Shown piece by piece: positions 27,379 to 34,955 of a DNA stretch of 37,504 bases. Both the position numbers and the translations under genes were made by a program. This DNA is from Zavarzinia sp. (GTDB lineage Bacteria > Pseudomonadota > Alphaproteobacteria > Zavarziniales > Zavarziniaceae): positions 5,111 through 42,614 of the forward strand of contig JAOZVS010000132.1 in assembly GCA_025869435.1 (NCBI GenBank). Direction: 5' to 3'. Within the stretch, counting starts at the first letter, position 1, and each line of letters starts with the position of its first letter. The notes beneath the pieces were generated by a model that made no database searches, was not told the origin of the DNA, and saw only the letters and a list, made by a program, of their open reading frames with translations.

Positions 27379-27819
27379 TCAGGTCACGGGCCAGTTGTCA
27401 TCCCGGCGCTTGTAACCTTCATGATAATGCTCGGGCATGCCGTCGGTTTCCGGCATTTCATCGAGCCGCATCAGGAAGATGTCGTGCTGGATTTCCTGCT
27501 CGCTGGTATAGACCTTGTCGTTGACGAAGGTCGGCGGCACGCCGCGGATGCCCGACAGGCGACCGATGCGCCAGGCCTTCTCGACCTCGGTGCAGATGAC
27601 GACGAGCTTGCCCTTGACCGAGGCGCCGCGCATCCGCAGCAACACCCGGCGCAGCAGATAATCCTCGTGGACGCCGCCGCTGATATCGGTGGTGTCGCCC
27701 GGGGTCGCGCATTTGAGGACGGAGAAGCCGGCGACGCCTTCCATCGATTTCGTGCACTCCAGGTGTTCCTGGATCAGGCGCTCGCGCTCGGGCGTGCCCT
27801 TCTTTGGTATCGGAATCAT
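27379..27819 (-). CDS. dmfA1: N,N-dimethylformamidase-type small (alpha) subunit
   Basis: Protein of 146 residues matching the small DMFase subunit in size class and in position directly before the large-subunit gene, the usual dmfA1-dmfA2 order. It is charged and soluble: IPKKGTPERERLIQEHLECT near the N-terminus (from residue 4), a central LLRRVLLRMRGASVKGKLV, and the C-terminal MPEHYHEGYKRRDDNWP. The small subunit supports the large one in the active heteromer; it carries no known catalytic residues. ATG 27819 has GAGGGAAG upstream. It lies 56 bases after urtE. Confidence 0.82.
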   Translation of the reverse strand: MIPIPKKGTPERERLIQEHLECTKSMEGVAGFSVLKCATPGDTTDISGGVHEDYLLRRVLLRMRGASVKGKLVVICTEVEKAWRIGRLSGIRGVPPTFVNDKVYTSEQEIQHDIFLMRLDEMPETDGMPEHYHEGYKRRDDNWPVT

Positions 27820-27875
27820 GTCTTCCCTCGCTTCATGGTCCGGTTTCGACCCAGTACTGGGGACGCGGCGCGCCC

Positions 27876-28574
27876 TCAGATCGTCAAATGCCTGTTCACC
27901 AGTTCTTCCGTGACTTCGCCGATCGGGCCCTTGGCCACGACGCGGCCGTGATCCATCATCACGAAGGCATGGCCCAGCTTGCGGGCGACCTTGATGTGCT
28001 GTTCGGTCAGGATCAGCGTGATGCCGAATTCCCGGTTCAGCCGCATCAGCGTGTTGCCGATTTCCTGCACGATGTTGGGCTGGATGCCTTCCGTCGGCTC
28101 GTCGAGGAGCAGCACCGTCGGATTGGCGGCGAGCGCGCGGGCGATCGCCAGCTGCTGCTGCTGCCCGCCCGACAGAAGACCCGCCCGCTTGTTCAGGTTT
28201 TCCGCGAGATAGGGAAACAATTCGAGGCAAAGCGGCGGAACCTCGGTCGCGGCATCGGCCCGGGCGAAAGTGCCGAGAAGGATATTCTCCCTCACCGAGA
28301 AATTGCCCAGGATCTGCCGGCCCTGCGGCACGTAACCAAGGCCGTAGCGGGCGCGGTCATGGGTCGGCCGGTTGCCGATGTCCTGGCCGTTGATGGTGAT
28401 CTTGCCGGTCGAGCGATCGGTGAGACCCATGATGGTGCGCACCAGCGTGGTCTTGCCCACGCCGTTCCGCCCCAGCACGCACAGGCACTCGCCCTTCTCG
28501 ACGCCGAAGCTCATCTCCCAGAGGATCGGGGTCTTGCCGTAGTAGGATGTGACATTCTCGAATTCCAGCAGCAT
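27876..28574 (-). CDS. urtE: Urt-type ABC importer ATPase UrtE
   Basis: Branched-chain-type ABC ATPase of 232 residues, second of the two motor subunits. Walker A is GRNGVGKT at 35-42, Q-loop GYVPQGRQIL, signature LLSGGQQQQLAIARAL, and Walker B LLLDEPTEGIQPNIVQEIG. The phrase DEPTEGIQP is characteristic of UrtE, the urea transporter ATPase, rather than LivF. GAGGAG precedes ATG 28574, which lies 2 bases after the urtD stop. Last transporter gene before the DMFase genes. Confidence 0.9.
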   Translation of the reverse strand: MLLEFENVTSYYGKTPILWEMSFGVEKGECLCVLGRNGVGKTTLVRTIMGLTDRSTGKITINGQDIGNRPTHDRARYGLGYVPQGRQILGNFSVRENILLGTFARADAATEVPPLCLELFPYLAENLNKRAGLLSGGQQQQLAIARALAANPTVLLLDEPTEGIQPNIVQEIGNTLMRLNREFGITLILTEQHIKVARKLGHAFVMMDHGRVVAKGPIGEVTEELVNRHLTI

Positions 28575-28576
28575 GG

Positions 28577-29317
28577 TCAGTGCTCCTCACTGCCGAGATA
28601 GACTTCGCGCACCCGGGCGTTGGCTTCGATCTGGTCGATCGAGCCCGTCGCGAGATGGGCGCCCATGTGCATGACCGTGACCACATCCGCGATCTCGCGG
28701 ACGAAAGCCATGTCGTGTTCGACGACGACCAGGGTCTTGGTCTTCTTCAGCTCGTTGAACATGCGGGATGTCTTGTCGATTTCCTGCTCGGTCATGCCGG
28801 CCGCCGGTTCGTCCATCAGCAGGATCTGCGGGTCCTGCATCAGGACCATGCCGATCTCCAGCCACTGGGTCTCGCCGTGGGACAGCGTGCCCGCCTCGAT
28901 GGCGAGGCGCTGGGTGAGGCCGACCTGGGTCGCCACCTCGTCCAGCTTCCGCTCCATGCCCGGATCGCGGAAACGGAACATGTTCTTGAACGGGCTGGTC
29001 TGCCGGCTGTAGGCGACTTCGAGGTTCTGACGCACGGTCAGATCCTTGAACACCGCCGGCACCTGGAACTTCCGGCCGATGCCCCGGCGCGCGATCTCGT
29101 GCTCGTCGAGACCGGTGATGTCATTGTCGTTCAGCAGGATCCTGCCCGAGGACGGCTTCTGCCGGCCCGTGATCATGTCCATCGTCGTCGTCTTGCCGGC
29201 ACCATTCGGGCCAAGCAGACAGCACAGCGTGAGTTCGACCACATCGAGGCTGAAGTCGTTCAGGACGACCGTGCCGCTGTAATCCTTGGACAGGTTGTGG
29301 ATCTCGAGGATACCCAT
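28577..29317 (-). CDS. urtD: Urt-type ABC importer ATPase UrtD
   Basis: ABC ATPase of 246 residues. Walker A is GPNGAGKT at 36-43. The signature is the unusual LSHGETQWLEIGMVLMQDP, a UrtD trademark in place of LSGGQ, followed by the Walker B region LLMDEPAAGMTEQE and H-loop VVEHDM. ATG 29317 has GGGAGGG upstream. It lies 14 bases after urtC and 2 before urtE. Confidence 0.92.
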   Translation of the reverse strand: MGILEIHNLSKDYSGTVVLNDFSLDVVELTLCCLLGPNGAGKTTTMDMITGRQKPSSGRILLNDNDITGLDEHEIARRGIGRKFQVPAVFKDLTVRQNLEVAYSRQTSPFKNMFRFRDPGMERKLDEVATQVGLTQRLAIEAGTLSHGETQWLEIGMVLMQDPQILLMDEPAAGMTEQEIDKTSRMFNELKKTKTLVVVEHDMAFVREIADVVTVMHMGAHLATGSIDQIEANARVREVYLGSEEH

Positions 29318-29331
29318 CGTCTCGCCCTCCC

Positions 29332-30447
29332 TCAGCCCTGAACCTTGGCGCCGGCAACCGGCCCCGGCGCGGATTCGCGCTCGGCCGCGGGTTTCGCCAC
29401 CAGAAGACCGAGACCGCTTTCCAGAAGACCCGCCAGGCCCTTGGGCAGGAAGCGGACCACGAAGATGAAGAAGCCGCCGAGAATGAGCAGCCAGGTGGCG
29501 AGAAATTCGTCACCCAGATAGCTCTGGCCGCCCTGGATCATGAAGGCGCCGATGATCGAGCCGAGCAGCGACATGCGCCCGCCGATCCCGGCCCAGATGA
29601 CCATGGAGATGCTGAAGGAGACATCGAGCTGCGCCGGCGAGACATATTGCACGGCAACCACCCAGCAGCAGCCGGCGATGGCGGCGATGAAGCCGGACAC
29701 GGCATAGATCACCGTCTCGTAGTAGGAGACGCTGTAACCGAGGAAACGCACCCGCTCGGAATCCGCGCGCACCGCCTGAACGATCAGACCGAATTTCGAC
29801 GTCGTGATCAGCTTGATGATCAGGGTCATGGCGGCCAGCAGGAACAGCACCATCCAGTAGATGAAGCCGCTGTAGGGATCGATCTCGAAGCCGCCGATGC
29901 TCAGGGGCGCCGGCGGGCTGATGCCGTTGACGCCATTTGTGAAGGGCTGACTGTCGAGGATGATCGTGTACCAGGCCGAGAGCATCGCCAGCGACATGAT
30001 GGCGAAGAAGGGACCCGAGACCCGCGCCCGGAACATGATGGTGCCGAAGATCACGCAGAACAGGGTCGGCACGGCAAGGGCGATGAAAATGCCCCAGCCC
30101 GTGTGCCAGAACGGCTCCCACATCAGGGGCAGCTGTTCGACGCTGTTGTTCAGCATGAAGGGCGGCATCGGGCTGGTTTCGGGATCCTGGCTCTGCATCT
30201 GCATGGTCATGGCCATGCCATAGGCGCCGAGGCCGAAGGCAATGCCCTGACCGAGATTGAGGATGCCGCCGAAGCCCCAGCACAGCGAGATCGACAGCGC
30301 CAGCATGCCAAAGACGCCATAGGTGGCGAACTGGTTCATCATGAAGGCGTCGTCGCTGAGCACGGGAACGAACGCCAGAGCCCCGAAGAACAGGACATAG
30401 ACGACCCATTGGGCGGTCTTGTTATGGTAGGGATTGCTCTTGAACAT
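29332..30447 (-). CDS. urtC: Urt-type ABC importer permease UrtC
   Basis: LivM-type inner-membrane permease of 371 residues with about nine to ten hydrophobic segments, starting with VVYVLFFGALAFVPVLS. Family motifs are GFGGILNLGQGIAFGLGAY (about 58-76) and the cytoplasmic-loop segment VQAVRADSERVRFLGYSV, which contacts the ATPases. The C-terminus is a short hydrophilic tail rich in Ala, Glu and Pro. ATG 30447 has GAGGAG upstream and it lies 27 bases after urtB. Confidence 0.92.
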   Translation of the reverse strand: MFKSNPYHNKTAQWVVYVLFFGALAFVPVLSDDAFMMNQFATYGVFGMLALSISLCWGFGGILNLGQGIAFGLGAYGMAMTMQMQSQDPETSPMPPFMLNNSVEQLPLMWEPFWHTGWGIFIALAVPTLFCVIFGTIMFRARVSGPFFAIMSLAMLSAWYTIILDSQPFTNGVNGISPPAPLSIGGFEIDPYSGFIYWMVLFLLAAMTLIIKLITTSKFGLIVQAVRADSERVRFLGYSVSYYETVIYAVSGFIAAIAGCCWVVAVQYVSPAQLDVSFSISMVIWAGIGGRMSLLGSIIGAFMIQGGQSYLGDEFLATWLLILGGFFIFVVRFLPKGLAGLLESGLGLLVAKPAAERESAPGPVAGAKVQG

Positions 30448-30474
30448 GGTGCGTACTCCTCGTCCGTCAACGGG

Positions 30475-31371
30475 TCAGCGTCGTGCCTTGGTGATCGCGA
30501 ACAGGCCCTGGGGCTTGTAACGAAGCAGGATCACGATGAGGACGAAGAGCAGGAAGCGGGCGAAAGTATCCGAGGTGAAATAGGCGAAGATCGACTGCAG
30601 CTCGCCCGTGCCGGCGCCGGCCGCGACACTGCCGACCAGCGAACCGCCACCGACGACGACCACCAGGAAGGCCTGGACGACATAGGACGTGCCCATGGTG
30701 GGCAGCACGATGTTCAGCACCCCGAAGAGCGAGCCGGCGACACCGGCGAGGCCGGCGCCCAGCGCGAAGGTCATCATGTAGACCCGGCCGGAATTGATGC
30801 CGAAGGCGGCCGCCATTTCCTTGTTCTGGGTGACGGCACGCACCTGCATCCCGAAGCGGGTGCGATAGAACAGATACCAGATCATGGCGACCAGCAGGGC
30901 GGTGATCAGCAGCACGACGATGCGGAAGAGCGAGATCGAGAAGAAGCCGATCTCGACGCTTTCCTGAAACATCTGCGGCACGGCGATATATTTCGGGTCC
31001 GACCCGAAGATCAGCCGCACGCCCTGCATCAGCACCAGCGACACGCCCCAGGTGGCGAGCAGCGTATCGAGCGGCCGATTGTAGAGATAGCGTATCAACC
31101 CTCGTTCCATGATCAGGCCGACCAGGCCGACGATGACGAAGGACGCCGGAATGCACAGGAAGAACGGCACGCCGAAATAGGCCTGAAGCATGTAGGACGA
31201 ATAGGCCCCGAGCATCAGGAATTCGCCATGCGCCATGTTGATGACGCCGGCCGTGCCATAGATGATGGTAAGACCGAGCGCCGCGATCAACCAGATCGAA
31301 CCGATCGAAATGCCCAGCAGCAGGGCACTCGCAAAAGCACTCAAGTCGAAATTTCCGAACAGACTGTCCAC
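30475..31371 (-). CDS. urtB: Urt-type ABC importer permease UrtB
   Basis: LivH-type inner-membrane permease of 298 residues with about eight helices. Motifs are GLTIIYGTAGVINMAHGEFL (about 32-51) and the loop RAVTQNKEMAAAFGINSGRV. It lacks the long N-terminal periplasmic domain found on many UrtB proteins, and so is closer to the FmdE-like permeases of short-chain-amide transporters. The start is GTG 31371 with GGAGG 6 bases upstream. It follows urtA after 121 bases that hold a stem-loop. Confidence 0.9.
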   Translation of the reverse strand: MDSLFGNFDLSAFASALLLGISIGSIWLIAALGLTIIYGTAGVINMAHGEFLMLGAYSSYMLQAYFGVPFFLCIPASFVIVGLVGLIMERGLIRYLYNRPLDTLLATWGVSLVLMQGVRLIFGSDPKYIAVPQMFQESVEIGFFSISLFRIVVLLITALLVAMIWYLFYRTRFGMQVRAVTQNKEMAAAFGINSGRVYMMTFALGAGLAGVAGSLFGVLNIVLPTMGTSYVVQAFLVVVVGGGSLVGSVAAGAGTGELQSIFAYFTSDTFARFLLFVLIVILLRYKPQGLFAITKARR

Positions 31372-31454
31372 GTTGCGCCTCCGCCGGCAAAATCAATGAC
31401 ACACACGCGACCCATTTCGCATGTATCACCCTGCCCGCTGCCTCCCGGTCGGGC

Positions 31455-31479
31455 GGCACGGCCCTCATGGAGCCGTGCC
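31455..31479 (-). other. Stem-loop after the binding-protein gene urtA
   Basis: GGCACGGC (31455-31462) and GCCGTGCC (31472-31479) form an eight-pair stem 13 bases past the urtA stop. It lacks a T-run. Hairpins in this position are known in other ABC operons to protect the upstream message and keep the binding protein more abundant than the permeases; that role is inferred here. Confidence 0.5.
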
Positions 31480-31492
31480 TTGTCGTTGTCGT

Positions 31493-32800
31493 TCAGATGA
31501 CGTTGGTGCGCAGCTTGCCGTCCGGCGCCATCAGGCCCTTGGCGGTGCATTTGCCAAGGTCGGGATAGATCGAGTACGGATCCGGCGCCACATGTTCGGC
31601 GGCCTGCTTCACGATCTTGAAGCTGCCGTCGGCCTGGCACTGACCGATCTTCGGCACCAGCCAGGTGTTGAAGTTCTCGGGATCGATCCAGGTCAGGCCT
31701 TCGGGCGAGACTTCGTCCGGCACCTTGATGCCGGCGCTGGCGTCGCGCAGCTTCGCGGAAGTGACGTCCTCGATGCCATGGTCCGCGATGGCCTTCTCGA
31801 GGCCATACTTGAAGACATAGGCCGAGGTATAGGTCTCTTCCATGTTGTAGTGCGTGGTGCCGTTCTTGCCGTATTTGCTGCCGAGGAATTTCTCGACGAA
31901 CTTCGCGTTGGTCGGATTGTCCAGGCCCTGGAAATAGGGCGCCGACAGGAAGTGACCGGCGCCATATTCGACACCCATCGCCTTGGTCTCGATCTCACCG
32001 GTGGTGAGCGAGGCGATCGGCATTTTCTCGACCTTGAAGCCTTCCTGCTTGAACTGCTTGTGGAAGGCGATGTCGGACGCGCCGACCACGGTCGAGAAGA
32101 TGAAGTCGGGGTTGGCCTGCTTGATCTTGTTCAGCACGGGGGTGAATTCCGACGAACCGAGCGGGATATATTCCTCGCCCAGCAGTTCGCCGCCCGCCTG
32201 CTCCAGCCACACCTTGGCGTTCTTGTTCGACTCCTTCGGCCAGACATAGTCCGAGCCGACGAAGAAGACCTTCTTGCCGAAGTTCTGGACCATGAAGGGG
32301 ATCAGGTCCTTGGAATGCTGGTTGGCCAGGGGGCCGGTGCAGATGGTGTTCTGCGTGCATTCCGCGCCTTCGTAACAGGTCGGATAATAAAGCAGGCTCT
32401 TGTGCTGCATCACCGCCGGCAGCACCGCCTTGCGGCTGGCCGAGGTGTAGCAGCCGAAGGTCGCGATCACCTTGTGACGAAGGATCAGCTCCTTCATCTT
32501 TTCGGAATAGACGTTGAAGTCGGACTTCGCGTCGATGATCACGGGTTCGATCGGCGAGCCATTGATGCCGCCGGCCGCGTTGATCTCGTCGATGGCATAT
32601 TGCATCGCGAGGGTCGAATCCTCTTCCGGCACGGCCAGCGAACCGGTGAGCGAGAACAGGATGCCGATCTTGATCGGCTCGCCCTTCTTCAGGGTGGCAC
32701 CCCAGGCTTCCCGGGTGACCGGCACCCAGAGATGCGGCGCCGCGATCGCGGCGGCGGCCACGGCCGTCTTCTTCAGAAACCCACGACGTGAAATCTTCAT
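31493..32800 (-). CDS. urtA: Urt/FmdD-type substrate-binding protein (urea or short-chain amide)
   Basis: Periplasmic binding protein of 435 residues in the Peripla_BP_5 family that includes UrtA (urea), FmdD (short-chain amides) and AmiC. A Tat signal, MKISRRGFLKKTA, is followed by an Ala-rich hydrophobic stretch to about residue 35. Family landmarks are IKIGILFSLTGSLAVPEED, FGCYTSASRKAVLPA and YPTCYEGAECTQNTICTGP. Urea versus amide specificity cannot be decided by eye; the DMFase and urease genes downstream fit either. ATG 32800 has AAGGAGG 6 bases upstream. First gene of the urtABCDE set. Confidence 0.9.
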   Translation of the reverse strand: MKISRRGFLKKTAVAAAAIAAPHLWVPVTREAWGATLKKGEPIKIGILFSLTGSLAVPEEDSTLAMQYAIDEINAAGGINGSPIEPVIIDAKSDFNVYSEKMKELILRHKVIATFGCYTSASRKAVLPAVMQHKSLLYYPTCYEGAECTQNTICTGPLANQHSKDLIPFMVQNFGKKVFFVGSDYVWPKESNKNAKVWLEQAGGELLGEEYIPLGSSEFTPVLNKIKQANPDFIFSTVVGASDIAFHKQFKQEGFKVEKMPIASLTTGEIETKAMGVEYGAGHFLSAPYFQGLDNPTNAKFVEKFLGSKYGKNGTTHYNMEETYTSAYVFKYGLEKAIADHGIEDVTSAKLRDASAGIKVPDEVSPEGLTWIDPENFNTWLVPKIGQCQADGSFKIVKQAAEHVAPDPYSIYPDLGKCTAKGLMAPDGKLRTNVI

Positions 32801-32887
32801 AGCCCGCCTCCTTGCATGTCCATCGCCTGCCTGAGCCCCCGGTAGGAAACCTGATGGTTACAATCCTGCCAGCGACGCCCGGACAAC

Positions 32888-32916
32888 ATTTAGTGAGAAG
32901 TCTTCAGTATCGTCAA
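32888..32916 (-). promoter_or_regulatory. Candidate sigma70-type promoter of the urt operon
   Basis: On the minus strand TTGACG (32916-32911) and CTAAAT (32893-32888) are separated by 17 bases, about 88 bases before the urtA start. They lie in an AT-rich part of the 290-base gap between the kinase and urtA genes, unlike the GC-rich surroundings. The -35 hexamer is good, the -10 moderate. Confidence 0.4.
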
Positions 32917-32962
32917 GAAATATATTTTCTTATTAGTCAATTTAGTTTCCTGACCGGAATTT

Positions 32963-32978
32963 TGCAAAGACATTCCCG
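32963..32978 (-). promoter_or_regulatory. Weak sigma54-like -24/-12 element upstream of urtA
   Basis: CGGGAATGTCTTTGCA on the minus strand has GG and GC at the right 10-base spacing and TTTGCA at the -12 side, but differs from the consensus TGGCAC at three of six positions. Sigma54 control by NtrC would suit a nitrogen-scavenging operon. The match is too weak to rely on. Confidence 0.25.
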
Positions 32979-33070
32979 CGCGCAGGCAAATAGATCGCCC
33001 ACGGTTATATTTTTCGTTTTCTTCGAGACCAGGGACATCATTGGCCCTGAAACATCCGGTGTTCAGACAG

Positions 33071-33084
33071 GGCGCCGAAGCGCC
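33071..33084 (-). terminator. UUCG-capped hairpin after the kinase-like gene
   Basis: On the minus strand GGCGC-TTCG-GCGCC forms a five-pair GC stem with the extra-stable UUCG tetraloop, 6 bases after the stop of the kinase-like gene. No T-run follows, so efficiency as a terminator is uncertain. It marks the probable end of the DeoR-M20-kinase unit. Confidence 0.4.
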
Positions 33085-33090
33085 GCCCGC

Positions 33091-34038
33091 TTAGACCTTG
33101 CGCAGCGAATATTCCCAACTGTCGCTGTTCATCAGCGTGCGAGCCCGCATGAACTTCCAGATGCCGTATTTGTAGTAGTCGAAATCGATCGACGAAATGC
33201 GTCGCTGCACCATCGACCAGGTGGCCCACTTGATGTCGGCCAGTGCCTTGTGCAGATGGATGCGAGCCGAAATCTCCGGCGTTACCTGACCGAAATAATC
33301 CTCGATGATCTCCGCCTCGGTATCCGGGTCGAAGAACATCTCGCCGAACCACATGGCGATCTCGTAGGCGCGATCGTTGTTCGAGGCATATTCGAAATCG
33401 ATCAGCATGACTTCGCCCGTGCCGTCGACCATGAAGTTGGCGGCGATCGTGTCGTTCATGCAGGGCACCAGATCGATCCCGGCGGCTGTGATCGCCGCCT
33501 TCGCCCGGTCGCACTGCAGGCGAAGCCAGGCGTGATCGAGGGGACGCCGGGCGCCCAGCTCCGCCGACTGCGCCTCATGCTCGTCGATCATGTCGAAGAC
33601 GGTCTTGGTCAGGCCGAGGCGCGGCTGATCGTTGAAGGCCCGCAGGGCTGTCGTCGCGTTGCGCCGCATGTGGGGTTGCAGGAAATCATCGTTGGACGAC
33701 GACCGCCAGCCGTCGACATAGCCGAGGATTTCAACCCCGCTGTCCTCGATGAAGCCGACCACCGGCGGACCATAGCCCGAGGCCGCGGCGGCCAGGCTGG
33801 CGTCATGCGCGGCCCGGCGATCGACGAAGATCTCGGTGCCGGGCCCCGGGATCTTGACGAAGTAATCCTGGGCATCGCCTTCGACCCGGACCCGCCAGTT
33901 GGCGTTGGAAATGCCGCCCGATACCACACGGTAGGACAGCGTCCTTCCCTGCCACGCCGCGACCTTGGCGATTTCCCGCTCCAGCGCCCGCGCGGCCTGT
34001 GCCGCCCCCTGACCATATGCCGTGAAGGAGGTACTCAT
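33091..34038 (-). CDS. Choline-kinase/aminoglycoside-phosphotransferase-like protein 1
   Basis: Protein-kinase-fold small-molecule kinase of 315 residues. The N-lobe shows SGGISNANWRVRV (39-51) and the ATP lysine K62 (YFVKIPG). The catalytic loop is PCMNDTIAANFMVD, with D196 and N201 kept but Met where the Brenner motif has His. The metal-binding loop is LIDFEYASNNDRAYEIAMWF (D214), very like LicA-type choline kinases. The helical tail ends SWEYSLRKV. ATG 34038 has AGGAGGG upstream, and the neighbour kinase gene ends 2 bases before. The substrate is unknown; an amino-alcohol or another hydroxylated nitrogen compound is plausible. Confidence 0.82.
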   Translation of the reverse strand: MSTSFTAYGQGAAQAARALEREIAKVAAWQGRTLSYRVVSGGISNANWRVRVEGDAQDYFVKIPGPGTEIFVDRRAAHDASLAAAASGYGPPVVGFIEDSGVEILGYVDGWRSSSNDDFLQPHMRRNATTALRAFNDQPRLGLTKTVFDMIDEHEAQSAELGARRPLDHAWLRLQCDRAKAAITAAGIDLVPCMNDTIAANFMVDGTGEVMLIDFEYASNNDRAYEIAMWFGEMFFDPDTEAEIIEDYFGQVTPEISARIHLHKALADIKWATWSMVQRRISSIDFDYYKYGIWKFMRARTLMNSDSWEYSLRKV

Positions 34039-34040
34039 GG

Positions 34041-34955
34041 TCAGACCCTCCTCAGCCAGGTTTCGAAGCGGGCATCCGACAGGGACTGACGCAGGCGCAG
34101 CAGGCGCCACTGGCCATATTTGAAGAACTCGATGCCCTGACCGCGGTGAAGCGCGGCATTCCACAGGCCCCACAAGCCCCAATACATGTCATCGGCCATG
34201 GCATAGAGCCGGACGCGGGCATATTCGGCGTGGTGACAGCGGCCCGCCCACAGCTCGAGCGCGGCCTGCCATTCTTCCTCGAACTGGAAGAGTTCATTGA
34301 GGACGACGGCGACATCGAGCCAGGGATCGCCCATGCCGGCCCGATCGAAATCGACCAGCAACACCCCGCCGTCCCTGCCCCGCAGCACATTCGAAGCGGC
34401 GCCATCAGCGCGGACCGGCACCGCATCGCTGCCGGCGGCGGCCATCGCAATACCGATCAAGTCGACACATTGGCCAAGCCAGACGGCATCATGGGGAAGA
34501 TTGGCCCCAGCCCCGGCCGCGAGAGCGCGCAGGGCGGCGATATCGGCGAAAATATCGCGCCGGACAGAAAGCGTCCCCGCCGCGTGAAATGCCTTCATGG
34601 CGCCAAGCAGAGGCGACAGGCGCTCGTCGATCAGATCGTCGATACAGGACCAATGCCAGTCCGCTTCATCCAGCGCCTCGAACACCAGCAGCCCCCGATC
34701 GGCGTCCGCCGCCAGAAGACGGGGCGCGATACCGATGGCGCCGGCCAGGGCCGAAGCCTCGGCAACGGCCGCGACATCGATCACGGCCCCCTGCCCGGCA
34801 CGCAGCTTCTTCACGAAGCAGGGTCCCGAAGCGGTTTCGAGACGCTGGCCATCCCAGTCGGTCGCGAGCCGGAGGGGCGAGGCGACGGGCCGCGTGTCCG
34901 GCACGCCAAGGCGCGCCGCCAGATCCGCGATCATCGAGCCGCCGAGCGCCGTCAT
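34041..34955 (-). CDS. Choline-kinase/aminoglycoside-phosphotransferase-like protein 2
   Basis: Second kinase-fold protein, 304 residues, more divergent than its neighbour. The ATP lysine lies in GPCFVKKLRAG. The catalytic loop reads VRADGAASNVL, so the usual H-x-D is R-A-D with Asp and Asn retained. The metal loop is LLVDFDRAGMGDPWLDVAVV. The C-terminus is rich in Trp, Leu and Arg and ends FETWLRRV, similar to the end of the first kinase, which suggests an ancient duplication. ATG 34955 overlaps the upstream M20 stop as ATGA. Whether both are active kinases or one is regulatory is open. Confidence 0.78.
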   Translation of the reverse strand: MTALGGSMIADLAARLGVPDTRPVASPLRLATDWDGQRLETASGPCFVKKLRAGQGAVIDVAAVAEASALAGAIGIAPRLLAADADRGLLVFEALDEADWHWSCIDDLIDERLSPLLGAMKAFHAAGTLSVRRDIFADIAALRALAAGAGANLPHDAVWLGQCVDLIGIAMAAAGSDAVPVRADGAASNVLRGRDGGVLLVDFDRAGMGDPWLDVAVVLNELFQFEEEWQAALELWAGRCHHAEYARVRLYAMADDMYWGLWGLWNAALHRGQGIEFFKYGQWRLLRLRQSLSDARFETWLRRV

